Shown here: positions 16,260-25,914 of the stretch, piece after piece | How the letters are laid out: each line of letters opens with the position of its first letter | Numbering within the stretch: position 1 is the stretch's first letter | Source: Planktophila grossartii | GTDB taxonomy: Bacteria; Actinomycetota; Actinomycetes; Nanopelagicales; Nanopelagicaceae | DNA length: 64,000 nucleotides | Direction: 5' to 3' | Assembly: GCA_965234365.1 (NCBI GenBank) | Contig: OZ248345.1 | Span: 682,001-746,000 of the forward strand | Position numbers and translations under genes: made by a program | The notes under the pieces: model-generated | What the model was told of the DNA's origin: nothing | What the model saw: the letters and a program-made list of their open reading frames with translations, nothing else | Databases searched by the model: none

Positions 16260-19109
16260 TTGAGTAATTATCAGGACTTCGAAGATCGTCACATCGGTCC
16301 ATCTGCATCCGATGAATCAGAGATGCTTGGTGTGCTTGGCTATTCAGATATTAAGAAGTTCATTGCCGATGTAGTTCCTGAAAATATTCATATTGAAAAG
16401 CATCTTAAAGATGTACTTGATGGCGCAAAGAGTGAAGTCGAAGTTATCGCTGAACTACGCGAGATAGCTTCACAGAATCAAGTCTTCACGTCGCTGATCG
16501 GTGGGGGCTATTACGGAACCATCACTCCGCCTGTTATCAAGCGAAATGTTTTAGAAAATCCTGCTTGGTACACCGCTTACACCCCTTATCAACCTGAAAT
16601 TTCGCAAGGTCGTCTCGAAGCTCTCTTCGCTTTCCAAACAGTAATTTGCGATATGACTGCACTCGCTCTTTCGAACGCTTCAATGCTTGATGAAGGAACC
16701 GCAGCGGCTGAAGCTATGACTCTTGCTCGTCGTAGTTCAAAAGCCTCTGATGATGCAGTATTTCTCATAGAAGAACATGTTCATCCGCAGACAAAGGCAG
16801 TCGTCGCCACACGTGCAAAGCCGCTAGGCATCACAGTTGTTGAAGTTGATTCAGGACATGTTGCTCGCGATGGTTATGAAGGAGAATTCTTCGGTCTGCT
16901 CCTTCAATATCCAGATACAACTGGTGAAGTCTGTGATTATGCGAAGGTAACTGAATTCGCACATTCAAAAGGCGCACTTGTTATTGCTGCTACAGATCTT
17001 CTCGCGCTCACTCTTTTGAAGGCGCCAGGGGAGTGGGGCGCTGATATCGCTGTTGGTTCTGCTCAACGCTTCGGAATTCCTATGGGTTTCGGTGGACCGC
17101 ATGCAGGATTTATGGCAGTACGTACAGGGCTCGAGCGTTCTCTTCCGGGTCGCCTCGTAGGTCAGAGCGTTGATTCTCATGGCAACCCTGCATTTCGTTT
17201 AGCGTTGCAGACTCGCGAACAACATATCCGGCGCGATAAGGCGACCAGCAATATTTGTACCGCTCAAGTTCTTCTTGCAAATATGAGCGCCTTTTATGCC
17301 ATGTGGCATGGACCAAAGGGTCTACAACAGATTGCGAAGCGTATTCATGGATTCGCATCGCGCCTGCAGAAGGCTTCAGCTTCACGCAATGGAATCGTCT
17401 TCGATACTGTCACAGTTGATGTGAAGAACGCTGATGCGATTCATACAGCGGCTAAGGCTAAGAAGATTAACTTCGGTCGAGTATCTGATACGGAAATCCG
17501 TATATCTTTCGATGAGACTACGACAGAGAAAACCTTCGGAGACGTTCTCGAAATTCTTGGACTATCAGATGTTGCAGCTTCTCCGATCTCCGATTCAGTT
17601 GTGCGCTCGAGCAAGTACCTACAGCATCCAGTCTTTAACACTTACTTCTCTGAAACTTCGATGTTGCGTTACTTGCGAACACTTGCAGATCGCGACTTAG
17701 CGCTCGATCGCACCATGATTCCATTGGGTTCTTGCACCATGAAACTCAATGCAACTACCGAGATGGAAGCTGTGACATGGCCTGAGTTTGCTTCCCTTCA
17801 CCCATTTGCACCTGTCGAACAAACTCGTGGTTCACGTTTGCTCATCGACCAACTTTCGAAGTGGCTCATTGAAATCACCGGCTATGATGCTGTATCCCTC
17901 CAACCCAATGCTGGAAGCCAAGGAGAATTCGCTGGCTTATTGGCTATACGTAATTATCACGATTCACGCGGTGACCAAGCCCGCCATATCTGCCTTATTC
18001 CATCTAGTGCGCACGGAACAAATGCAGCGAGTGCAGTCATGGCTGGCATGAAAGTAGTCGTTATTGAATGCGATGAAGCTGGAAACGTAAGCGTTGACGA
18101 TCTCAAAGCAAAGATTGCAGAGCATGGTTCAGCACTTGCGGCGCTGATGGTTACCTATCCATCAACTCACGGAGTATTTGAATCCGCAATCAGTGAAATC
18201 TGTGGACTTGTGCATGACGCGGGCGGTCAGGTTTATGTTGATGGCGCAAACCTCAACGCTCTTGTCGGAACTGCGCAGCCAGGAAAATTTGGCGCAGATG
18301 TTTCACACCTCAATCTTCACAAAACTTTCTGTATTCCTCATGGTGGTGGGGGACCAGGTGTTGGACCGGTTATCTCGAAGGCTCATTTAGCTCCATTTCT
18401 TCCTAACCATCCGATGGATGCTCTAGCTGGCCCAGCAACAGGACCGGGACCAATCTCTGCAGCGCCATTTGGTTCAGCAAGCATCTTGCCGATTTCATGG
18501 GCTTACATTCGTTTGATGGGGGGAGAAGGACTCACTCACGCAACAGAGGTAGCGATTCTCAACGCCAACTACATGGCTCATCGCCTCAAAGATGCGTATC
18601 CAATTCTTTACACAGGAAATAAGGGCTTAGTAGCGCACGAGTGCATCTTGGATGTCCGCGAAATCACCAAGGTTTCTGGTGTGACGGTCGATGACATTGC
18701 AAAGCGTTTAATGGACTTTGGTTTCCATGCACCAACGATGTCTTTCCCGGTTGCAGGAACTTTAATGATTGAACCGACTGAATCGGAAGATGTTATTGAG
18801 ATGAATCGCTTCATTGATGCGATGATTGCAATCAGAGGCGAGATTCAAGAGATCATTGACGGCAAGATTGCAGTTGAAGAATCAGCTCTTCGCCATGCTC
18901 CCCACACGATTGGGGCTATTGCTGGCACGAACTGGGAGAGAAGCTACCCACGCGAACGTGGAGCCTTCCCAGCGACCCTCACAGGCCTGATTCCAGGTGA
19001 ATTGATTGGCGCTAAGGGAAAGTATTGGCCGACTACGGGGCGTATTGACGGAGCGTATGGGGACCGCAATTTGGTCTGCTCATGCCCACCGATAGAGGCC
19101 TTTGCGTAG
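16260..19109 (+). CDS. gcvP: glycine dehydrogenase (decarboxylating), P protein
   Basis: PLP enzyme that decarboxylates glycine and passes the aminomethyl group to GcvH. 949 residues, the fused single-chain P protein with both halves. It starts FEDRHIGPS and has the PLP lysine at about residue 688 in HLNLHKTFCIPHGGGGPGVG; the N-terminal half keeps FGGPHAGFMAV. The start is a TTG with AGGGGAG 8 bases upstream, sequestered by a hairpin. A weak start codon and a hidden ribosome site suggest translational control. It is tail-to-tail with the mannosyltransferase gene, 11 bases apart. Confidence 0.96.
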   Translation: MSNYQDFEDRHIGPSASDESEMLGVLGYSDIKKFIADVVPENIHIEKHLKDVLDGAKSEVEVIAELREIASQNQVFTSLIGGGYYGTITPPVIKRNVLENPAWYTAYTPYQPEISQGRLEALFAFQTVICDMTALALSNASMLDEGTAAAEAMTLARRSSKASDDAVFLIEEHVHPQTKAVVATRAKPLGITVVEVDSGHVARDGYEGEFFGLLLQYPDTTGEVCDYAKVTEFAHSKGALVIAATDLLALTLLKAPGEWGADIAVGSAQRFGIPMGFGGPHAGFMAVRTGLERSLPGRLVGQSVDSHGNPAFRLALQTREQHIRRDKATSNICTAQVLLANMSAFYAMWHGPKGLQQIAKRIHGFASRLQKASASRNGIVFDTVTVDVKNADAIHTAAKAKKINFGRVSDTEIRISFDETTTEKTFGDVLEILGLSDVAASPISDSVVRSSKYLQHPVFNTYFSETSMLRYLRTLADRDLALDRTMIPLGSCTMKLNATTEMEAVTWPEFASLHPFAPVEQTRGSRLLIDQLSKWLIEITGYDAVSLQPNAGSQGEFAGLLAIRNYHDSRGDQARHICLIPSSAHGTNAASAVMAGMKVVVIECDEAGNVSVDDLKAKIAEHGSALAALMVTYPSTHGVFESAISEICGLVHDAGGQVYVDGANLNALVGTAQPGKFGADVSHLNLHKTFCIPHGGGGPGVGPVISKAHLAPFLPNHPMDALAGPATGPGPISAAPFGSASILPISWAYIRLMGGEGLTHATEVAILNANYMAHRLKDAYPILYTGNKGLVAHECILDVREITKVSGVTVDDIAKRLMDFGFHAPTMSFPVAGTLMIEPTESEDVIEMNRFIDAMIAIRGEIQEIIDGKIAVEESALRHAPHTIGAIAGTNWERSYPRERGAFPATLTGLIPGELIGAKGKYWPTTGRIDGAYGDRNLVCSCPPIEAFA

Positions 19110-19120
19110 TCTGATTCCTC

Positions 19121-19864
19121 TTACTTTACATAATGTAACTTATCGGCGTTAGGCCGTAAGCGTCGAGCTAAGCCCCACAAGGTTGTCTGCCACAAAGCTT
19201 CAATGACTATGGCTCTGCTCATCTTTGAGACCCCATTGATGCGTTCGACAAAGGTAATCGGAACTTCAACCATTGTGGCGCCAGCGAGTTCAGCTGCCAT
19301 CGCCATTTCGATCTGAAAGCAATAACCGGTGGCAGTCATATCTGTCAGATTCAACTTATTGAGCAAAGCTGCACTGTAAACGCGAAAACCACCAGTTAAA
19401 TCATTGAGCGGAATTCCGAGTGCGATTCGAGCATATTTTGTTCCAGATTTAGAGAGTAATTGTCTACTTTTCGGCCAATTAACAACTGATCCACCTGGCA
19501 TCCATCGCGTTCCTAAAGTAATTGATACTGAAGCATCGGTAGCATCGAGCATCAACGGTAAATCTTCAACGCGATGTGATCCATCGGCATCCATGGTGAC
19601 AATCTTTGAATACTTCTGCATCGGTAAAACATGTGCGAAACCAGCACGGTAGGCAGCCCCTAAGCCAGCTTTTCCTGGTCTGCGTAGAACACTGACCCAC
19701 GGAAGGCTCATCGAGTCGACAATATCTGCGGTTTTATCTGGAGAGTTATCGTCGAGAACCACGACATCGAAATCTCGTACATTATGTAAAGTGGCTAGCT
19801 TATTCAAAAGTTCTACAATCGCGATGGATTCGTTATATGTAGGAATCAGAATGACTGGTTTCAT
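19121..19864 (-). CDS. polyprenol-phosphate mannosyltransferase (GT2)
   Basis: Transfers mannose from GDP-mannose to polyprenyl phosphate, giving the lipid donor for cell-envelope mannosides. About 247 residues: PTYNE near the start, VVLDDNSPDKT, the DADGSH metal-binding motif, and TGGFRVYS in the acceptor region, as in Ppm1/DPM1 catalytic domains. The second, acyltransferase-like half found in some actinobacterial Ppm1 proteins is absent. I take the ATG at 19864 as the start, with AAAGGA about 8 bases upstream. Last gene of the trmI-to-mannosyltransferase run. Confidence 0.85.
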   Translation of the reverse strand: MKPVILIPTYNESIAIVELLNKLATLHNVRDFDVVVLDDNSPDKTADIVDSMSLPWVSVLRRPGKAGLGAAYRAGFAHVLPMQKYSKIVTMDADGSHRVEDLPLMLDATDASVSITLGTRWMPGGSVVNWPKSRQLLSKSGTKYARIALGIPLNDLTGGFRVYSAALLNKLNLTDMTATGYCFQIEMAMAAELAGATMVEVPITFVERINGVSKMSRAIVIEALWQTTLWGLARRLRPNADKLHYVK

Positions 19865-19875
19865 CGCAATCCTTT

Positions 19876-20778
19876 CTACCAATGAAGCGCTGATATTAAT
19901 CTATCAACGCTTGCACCAAGGCCATATGCATCTTTCATCTGATAAATAGTCGATAAATCGTCTGGCTTCTTCGGCATGGAGATATCCATCTGCGGAATAG
20001 CCACATCCTTTGCGCAATGCACAAGAGTGGGAGCAATTTTGAGGTAATCAGCACCATCAATAATCTTCTTCGCAAGTGACTTTGTGAGAGCTTCGTGTTC
20101 TGCATGTGCGCCGGCGAGAGCCTCTTCAACAGTTGAGAAGTGGTTGGCAATAAGAGCTGCACCCTTCTCGCCTATTCCTCGAACACCAGGCAGACCATCG
20201 GAAGGATCTCCGCGGAACATGGCGAAGAGTGCGTACCTATCCCCTGGTATTCCATATTTTTCCGCGACCCATTTGGTATCAACTAGGTCATGTTGTGAAA
20301 TTCCTCGAGCGAGATACACGATCTTTACATCGCGTTTATCGTCGACCATCTGAAAGAGGTCCCTATCCCCCGTTACTACTCGGATAGGCCCCTTCTCCTT
20401 CACTGCAAAGGTAGCCATGACGTCATCTGCTTCGTAATCGTCGACGCCAAGCATAGGAATACCAAATGCATCCAGTAAATCGAGAAGTACGGGAATCTGA
20501 GGTGTCAGAGTCTCTGGCTCTTCCTCTTCATCGCTCTCTTCTTCTAAGCGATTCGCCTTGTAATCAGGAAAGAGGTCTACGCGCCATGATGGACGCCAAT
20601 CTCCTTCGATACACGCAACGATGCGATCAGGTGAATACATTCCGATGAGACGTGCAGTCATATCGAGATATCCGCGAATAGCGTTGACGGGCATGCCTGA
20701 TGGCGACAACAAGGTGTCGGGCATTCCGTAGTAAGCGCGATACCAAAGCGAGGCGCTATCCAAGAGCATCAGTGTCAT
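19876..20778 (-). CDS. 5'-3' exonuclease (polymerase I N-terminal type)
   Basis: Stand-alone FEN-like nuclease of 300 residues, probably acting on flaps or RNA primers. Acidic metal-binding residues are visible in LLDSASLWYRAYYG, DDYEADDVMATFA and VVTGDRDLFQMV, followed by the helix-hairpin-helix GDPSDGLPGVRGIGEKGAA. An acidic insertion of about ten Glu/Asp lies near residues 79-88. It overlaps helY by ATGA. Similar single-domain nucleases lie beside helY in mycobacteria. Confidence 0.9.
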   Translation of the reverse strand: MTLMLLDSASLWYRAYYGMPDTLLSPSGMPVNAIRGYLDMTARLIGMYSPDRIVACIEGDWRPSWRVDLFPDYKANRLEEESDEEEEPETLTPQIPVLLDLLDAFGIPMLGVDDYEADDVMATFAVKEKGPIRVVTGDRDLFQMVDDKRDVKIVYLARGISQHDLVDTKWVAEKYGIPGDRYALFAMFRGDPSDGLPGVRGIGEKGAALIANHFSTVEEALAGAHAEHEALTKSLAKKIIDGADYLKIAPTLVHCAKDVAIPQMDISMPKKPDDLSTIYQMKDAYGLGASVDRLISALHW

Positions 20779-23150
20779 AGATCGCCCAACATATATGAGA
20801 TGACGCCTCTATCCAAGCGCTTGATTCCCTCGCGACAAGCAGGGCGAAGTTCTTCAGCGGCTCCTCCGATTTGTGTAAGAAGATCGATCAGTTGCTTGAT
20901 GCTTCGAACAAAGTCACCGACTGTCATATCAGTGCCTTTGAGAACGCTGGTGAGTGAATGGCCATTGGCCCATCGGAACGCTGCATAACAGAAACCGAAA
21001 TCCGGTTCGCGTTGAGTCTTGACATCAAATTCATTTTCTATCGCCTCTAACTCAATCCAAATCTTGGAAACGGCAACGAGTGCATTTGCCACATTATCGT
21101 TCGGCATCTTAGGGGCGTATGGTTCGGAACTTCTTCCTTGATAAATCATCGCTGAAGCTACAGAAAGCAATTCAGGTGGTGTCAACGAATCAAAGACTCC
21201 ACGTCGAATAGATTCCGTGAGGAGTAAATCCGATTCAGCGAAGATCTTGGCAAGAATCTTGCCTTGCTCGAGAGGCTTCTCCCCCTCGATATAGCCGAGA
21301 TGTGTAAGAACATCACAGATGCGATCAAATGTCTTTGCAATGACGTGTGTGCGGTTCTCGACTCGAGAACGAAGACCATCGGATTCCCTATTGAGTCGAT
21401 CAGCCTTTTCAGCGAATCGCGCATGTGTTTCTCTATCGTTACATGAGTGACATGAGTGCTGGCGCAAGGACCGACGCATTCCATCCAGTTCATTTTCAAG
21501 CTTGACGCGTTGACGTTGGTCGATACTTCGACGACCATCTCGCTTACTAAGTAAGCGTTCTAGCTCTTTAATATCGATACGCATACGCGAATACTCAGAG
21601 AAGTCGCCTAAGTGGCATTGGGCCGAATCTGTGAGTTCTGCAGCGGCAGAGTTATTCTTCTTAATCTGACGGACAAGGCCAACCACGGCTCGGTCAGCCT
21701 GGAATTGCGCAAAGGAAGATTCAAGACTTCCGTGTGCTCTCTCGCGACCAAAACGAGCAATAAGGTTGATCGACATGTTGTAGGTCGGAGTAAACGACGA
21801 ACGAAGTGGATATGTTCGCGTCGATGCAAGTCCCGCAGCCGTTGCAGAATCAACGGTCGGAGACCATTGAACAACGGCATTGCCTTCAATATCGATTCCC
21901 CGACGTCCAGCGCGACCTGTGAGCTGGGTGTACTCCCCCGGAGTGATTGAAACGTGTGCCTCACCATTCCACTTCGTCAGCTTTTCAAGGACAACTGTTC
22001 GCGCCGGCATATTAATTCCTAGTGCGAGAGTTTCAGTAGCAAATACAGCCTTTACCAATCCACGTTTGAAGAGATCCTCTACCGCACCTTTAAAACTCGG
22101 TAAGAGACCTGCATGGTGCGCAGCTATTCCGCGCTCGAGAGCAATGAGCCAATCGCGATAGCCAAGAACTTCGAGATCCTCTTCAGCGAGATTCTGCGTA
22201 TATCGGGCTGCTGTCTGGGCAATTTCAAGGCGTTCTTCGGTGTTGGTGAGTTTGATACCGGCTGCCAGACATTGCTTCACTGCAGCGTCACAACCTGCAC
22301 GCGAAAAGATAAAGGTAATTGCTGGCAGCAAATTTTCACGTTGAAGTTTCTCGATAATGTCCGGACGTGTGAGGCGACTATCGCCATCTCCGAATCTCTC
22401 ACGACGATGTCGAGGTGTTCGCACTTGACGGAGCGCTTCGCGCTCGAGCCCCAAAATCTCGGGATTGATTCTTCCTTGCTCGCGGAAGAGGTCAACGAGG
22501 CGATCACCAATCAATACATGTTGATAGAGCGGAATAGGTCGAATTTCAGAGACGATGACTTCGGTAGAACCGCGCACTTCACCGAGCCAATCACCAAACT
22601 CTTCCGCATTGGAGACCGTTGCAGAGAGCGAAATAACTTGAACACTCTCCATGAGGTGGATCAATACCTCTTCCCACACCGCACCACGTGATTTATCGGC
22701 GAGATAGTGGACCTCATCCATCACTACAGAGCCAAGATTCTTCAGCGTTGTCGAATTGGCGTAGAGCATGTTTCGCAATACTTCGGTAGTCATGACCAAC
22801 ACATCTGCTTCAGAGTTGATATTGGTATCGCCGGTGAGAAGGCCTACTCGATCCTCACCAAAACGTTCTACAAACTCTTGAAACTTCTGATTCGAGAGGG
22901 CCTTAATCGGTGTCGTGTAGAAACATTTCTTTCCCTGAGCAAGTGCGCTGAAAGCGGCAAATTCACCGACAACTGTCTTTCCCGCGCCAGTGGGAGCGGC
23001 GACAAGAACGCCCTTGCCATCTTCAACAGCTTGGCAGGCTTTGATCTGGAATTCATCGAAACCAAAATCGAATTGCTCGATAAATTCAATCGTGAGTGGA
23101 TGCTTTCCGCGTTGCTTTGCTGCGGCGTAGCGCTCGGCAGGTGTTGTCAT
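20775..23150 (-). CDS. helY: Ski2/Mtr4-like DEVH-box helicase HelY
   Basis: Superfamily 2 helicase of about 791 residues, possibly RNA-directed. Motif I is APTGAGKT, motif II VVMDEVHYLADKSRG, motif III SLSATVSN, motif VI QLTGRAGRRGIDIEG; a DSH-type C-terminal domain follows, with a CHSCNDRETH segment and a helical stretch before it. The start is the ATG at 23150, which overlaps the lipid kinase stop by ATGA; a longer frame exists but reads back into that gene. Synteny with tatC and tatA is standard. Confidence 0.92.
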   Translation of the reverse strand: MTTPAERYAAAKQRGKHPLTIEFIEQFDFGFDEFQIKACQAVEDGKGVLVAAPTGAGKTVVGEFAAFSALAQGKKCFYTTPIKALSNQKFQEFVERFGEDRVGLLTGDTNINSEADVLVMTTEVLRNMLYANSTTLKNLGSVVMDEVHYLADKSRGAVWEEVLIHLMESVQVISLSATVSNAEEFGDWLGEVRGSTEVIVSEIRPIPLYQHVLIGDRLVDLFREQGRINPEILGLEREALRQVRTPRHRRERFGDGDSRLTRPDIIEKLQRENLLPAITFIFSRAGCDAAVKQCLAAGIKLTNTEERLEIAQTAARYTQNLAEEDLEVLGYRDWLIALERGIAAHHAGLLPSFKGAVEDLFKRGLVKAVFATETLALGINMPARTVVLEKLTKWNGEAHVSITPGEYTQLTGRAGRRGIDIEGNAVVQWSPTVDSATAAGLASTRTYPLRSSFTPTYNMSINLIARFGRERAHGSLESSFAQFQADRAVVGLVRQIKKNNSAAAELTDSAQCHLGDFSEYSRMRIDIKELERLLSKRDGRRSIDQRQRVKLENELDGMRRSLRQHSCHSCNDRETHARFAEKADRLNRESDGLRSRVENRTHVIAKTFDRICDVLTHLGYIEGEKPLEQGKILAKIFAESDLLLTESIRRGVFDSLTPPELLSVASAMIYQGRSSEPYAPKMPNDNVANALVAVSKIWIELEAIENEFDVKTQREPDFGFCYAAFRWANGHSLTSVLKGTDMTVGDFVRSIKQLIDLLTQIGGAAEELRPACREGIKRLDRGVISYMLGDL

Positions 23151-24013
23151 AGTGACCACGTAAGACCGGCGTCTTTGACGCAATCGGCAGAGACCGGTGC
23201 TGGACCTATTCGCTCACCATCGGCATATGCAATCGCATCAGCAATGAGCTTCACCCTCTTCGAACGATAAATCTTCACCTTCGGGTGGGTTATATGGGAA
23301 CCGGAGTAAACCTTCGGAAAGACTTTTAAGAACTCTACTTTGGAGACCGGTTCAAGAACCATGACATCAAATAGCCCGTCATGCATCTGTGCTTGAGGAC
23401 AGACATACATTCCCCCACCGTACGAACGTCCGTTACCGATCGCAATCAGCATTGCTTCAGTGGTGAAGGAATGTGTATCCAAAGTGATTTCATATGTTAG
23501 AGGTCTAAATTTTGGGAGTTCGAGTGCAATAGCGACGTTATATCTCTGGGGACCTTTGGGCCATGCAAGAGAGTTAGCTCGTTCGTTAACCACAGAATCA
23601 AAACCAGTGGAGAGGATTGCTGCAAACCATTCTCCATCGACATTTCCAAGATCTATTGGTCGCGCAGCAACTGTTGTGACACGGTCTAAATAACCATCAA
23701 TCTCATCGAGCGACCATCCCAATGTTCGAACGATGTCATTACCTGTGCCTGCGGGCATGACTGCGAATGGAATATGACGCGGAACGGTGAGCTGAAGAAT
23801 GAGATGAGCTAAACCATCTCCCCCAACGCTTACTACCCCTTCGCAATTTCGCGAGTCGAGGAAGACTTCAAGGTGCGATTTAAGTTCCAGTGCAGAATGT
23901 GCAGAAAAAACTTGATAATCAAGCTGGTGATCTGAAAAGTATTGAACAACCTTTTCGCCTACAGATATCCCTCTACCGTGGCCAGACGTTGGGTTGATTG
24001 CTATCGCCCACAT
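23147..24013 (-). CDS. diacylglycerol/sphingosine kinase family lipid kinase
   Basis: 288 residues with the DAGK catalytic signature: INPTSGHGRG at the N-terminus, the nucleotide-binding VSVGGDGLAHLI near residue 62, and MPAGTGNDIVRTLG. It probably phosphorylates diacylglycerol to phosphatidic acid at the membrane face; the exact lipid cannot be read from sequence. It overlaps both neighbours (tatC by one base, helY by ATGA), so it is tightly coupled in the operon. Confidence 0.88.
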   Translation of the reverse strand: MWAIAINPTSGHGRGISVGEKVVQYFSDHQLDYQVFSAHSALELKSHLEVFLDSRNCEGVVSVGGDGLAHLILQLTVPRHIPFAVMPAGTGNDIVRTLGWSLDEIDGYLDRVTTVAARPIDLGNVDGEWFAAILSTGFDSVVNERANSLAWPKGPQRYNVAIALELPKFRPLTYEITLDTHSFTTEAMLIAIGNGRSYGGGMYVCPQAQMHDGLFDVMVLEPVSKVEFLKVFPKVYSGSHITHPKVKIYRSKRVKLIADAIAYADGERIGPAPVSADCVKDAGLTWSL

Positions 24014-24801
24014 TAGATGCTTTCTATTAATTCATTAGCTCGTGACCTACGTTCACGACGTCGATCATTGAGTAGAGCTATTCCACCTGCAAGGAGATAG
24101 AGAAGAATCAGTGGAACTGCCAGCGCAAGCATGGAGAGAGGATCTGCGCTGGGTGTGAATCCTGCAACGAAGAGACAGATCGCAAAGACCCAAATGCGCC
24201 ATGGCTTGAGAATTGCTTTGCCAGATAGGAAGCCGATTAAGTTAAAAGTCACAAGGAAGACTGGAAGCTCGAAGGCGATACCGAAGAGAAGAATCGCTCG
24301 CATCACGAAATCGAGGTAATCATCGAACTTCACCAAGTTTGCAAGAGATGTAGGCGTGAATCCAAAGAGGACTCTGACCGCGATGGGAAGAATCGAGTAA
24401 CCCAGATATGCGCCTACTGCGAAGAATGGAGTAGCTGCAATGAAGAAGAGGATTGAGTTTCGCTTCTCCTTGCGATGGAGCGCAGGTGCAATGAATGCCC
24501 ACAATTGATAGAGCCAGAGAGGGGCGGTAATGATGATGCCGCTCAGGATTGCAACTTTAATTTGAAGATTTAGTGGGCCAAGTACGCCGTTGATATAGAG
24601 AGCTCCGCAACTTGCAGCTCCGCTCTCTTGCGCAGCGCGCAGATCGCACACTGGTTCAGCTAATTTGGTGATGATCTCGTTATAGAAGAACCAACCAACA
24701 ATGGATCCAAGGCTGATTGCAAGAGCCGATTTAACTACTCGATTACGTAGCTCTCGGAAATGTTCTAAAAGCGGCATACGACCGCCAGAGGTGGCCGCCA
24801 T
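24013..24801 (-). CDS. tatC: Sec-independent protein translocase subunit TatC
   Basis: Receptor subunit of the twin-arginine translocase. 262 residues with six predicted membrane helices. The family start MPLLEHFRELRNRVVKSALA (residues 9-28) and the FELPVF segment after LLFGIA are diagnostic. The short basic C-terminus ends in RRERRSRANELIESI. It begins five bases after tatA. Confidence 0.96.
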   Translation of the reverse strand: MAATSGGRMPLLEHFRELRNRVVKSALAISLGSIVGWFFYNEIITKLAEPVCDLRAAQESGAASCGALYINGVLGPLNLQIKVAILSGIIITAPLWLYQLWAFIAPALHRKEKRNSILFFIAATPFFAVGAYLGYSILPIAVRVLFGFTPTSLANLVKFDDYLDFVMRAILLFGIAFELPVFLVTFNLIGFLSGKAILKPWRIWVFAICLFVAGFTPSADPLSMLALAVPLILLYLLAGGIALLNDRRRERRSRANELIESI

Positions 24802-24806
24802 AGAAA

Positions 24807-24989
24807 TTACTTCTCGTCAGAGCCTTTATCTGGATCCTTTGACTCGTCCTTCATCTCTTTCATCTCGCTCTTGAAGATGCGCATTGACTTGCCGAGTGAA
24901 CGGGCTGAGTCTGGAAGACGCTTAGCTCCAAAGAGGACGACTACTACGAGTAGGAGAAGCAGGATGTGGCTAGGTTCGCGTAAAAACAT
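24807..24989 (-). CDS. tatA: Sec-independent protein translocase subunit TatA
   Basis: Pore-forming subunit of the Tat system, 60 residues: one N-terminal membrane helix (SHILLLLLVVVVLFG), the FGAKRLPDSARSLGKSMR amphipathic hinge, and a charged Lys/Glu/Asp tail. The frame is open upstream into pafC, but family length and motif place the start at the ATG at 24989. TACTGT lies 6 bases before it. The gene pair tatA-tatC follows pafBC as in mycobacteria. Confidence 0.93.
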   Translation of the reverse strand: MFLREPSHILLLLLVVVVLFGAKRLPDSARSLGKSMRIFKSEMKEMKDESKDPDKGSDEK

Positions 24990-24995
24990 GCCGTA

Positions 24996-25001
24996 ACAGT
25001 A
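24996..25001 (-). promoter_or_regulatory. probable -10 element of tatA (leaderless, internal to operon)
   Basis: Read on the minus strand, TACTGT ends 6 bases before the tatA ATG at 24989, in the 28-base gap after pafC. It would let tatAC and the downstream genes be transcribed independently of pafBC. Confidence 0.45.
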
Positions 25002-25017
25002 TCGCAAAGGCGAAGAT

Positions 25018-25914
25018 TCAGCGATATTCCTTGAGGGTTCGGGTGGCGATATCGGCGATGCGGCCACGTATTTCTGCGGACTCTGTGACCTCGATGGCTC
25101 CGGCTGCCGAGATAACGGTTCGTGACAACCACTCAGAGTTGTAGCTAGAAACAGAAACTTCAGCGCCATCGCCTGTCACGAAGCTACCTAACATCTCGCG
25201 AGACCTACGAATATTTCGCGAAATCTTGAGCGCCGTCTTTACCAATTCTTGACTTGCAGTAGAGGGAGCAGTTACGGCAGCCTGTGTGTCAAGGAGAACT
25301 GCGCTCTGAATTCGGTCGACCCTAAATGTTCTCTGCGCAGATGCGCTGTCGCAGAATGCTGTGACGAAGTCACGTCCATCAGAGACTGAGAGATGTATGG
25401 GAGTGATATCTCGTTCAGTGATTTCATCATCAGTAGGCGAGAAATATGAGATATGAATCTTCTTCTGCTCGACCATCGCCTTCTTGATCACCGCAAGAAT
25501 CTGTCCATCCTGGGCAGGAGTTGCATCGAGAATTCGGGAAGTGGCCTCGCCCAATTTGAGACGAAGAGCCGCAATTTCACCGACAATGTCTGATCGATCG
25601 GCAGATAAGTTCTTCACAATGAGATCGAGGCCGATAAGGATTGAAATAATCTCTTGCTGGGATAGTGATCGAATCAAGTTCAGCGTTTGCGCATTTCGAA
25701 TCGTCACATATCCTGAATCAAATTGAAGATCGATGAGATCAAATCTGTTATCACCGCACATCCAGAGAGAGTTGAGATCGCTTAAGAGTTCATCTTCAGT
25801 GATTCCGAATTGCGAAGCTAAATCCTTTGTAGAGATGCCTTGATGAGACGTGATGAAAGGGACGAGATCGAGCATTCGGGCCGCCTTCTCGAGAGGCGTC
25901 GATTTCCTAACCAT
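25018..25914 (-). CDS. pafC: WYL-domain transcriptional regulator PafC
   Basis: About 298 residues: an N-terminal winged helix (GISTKDLASQFGITEDELLSD-like; quoted part KDLASQFGITEDELL), a middle WYL domain (KKIHISYFSPTDDE) and a WCX C-terminal part. PafB and PafC form a DNA-damage-responsive activator in mycobacteria. The ATG at 25914 lies inside the end of pafB (8-base overlap). No RecA/LexA-type site could be assigned from this window. Confidence 0.9.
   Translation of the reverse strand: MVRKSTPLEKAARMLDLVPFITSHQGISTKDLASQFGITEDELLSDLNSLWMCGDNRFDLIDLQFDSGYVTIRNAQTLNLIRSLSQQEIISILIGLDLIVKNLSADRSDIVGEIAALRLKLGEATSRILDATPAQDGQILAVIKKAMVEQKKIHISYFSPTDDEITERDITPIHLSVSDGRDFVTAFCDSASAQRTFRVDRIQSAVLLDTQAAVTAPSTASQELVKTALKISRNIRRSREMLGSFVTGDGAEVSVSSYNSEWLSRTVISAAGAIEVTESAEIRGRIADIATRTLKEYR

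Noticed and set aside
22113..23270. Two long plus-strand open frames (192 and 187 codons) opposite helY
   Set aside because: Helicase motifs on the minus strand are intact throughout, and the translations show no family resemblance.
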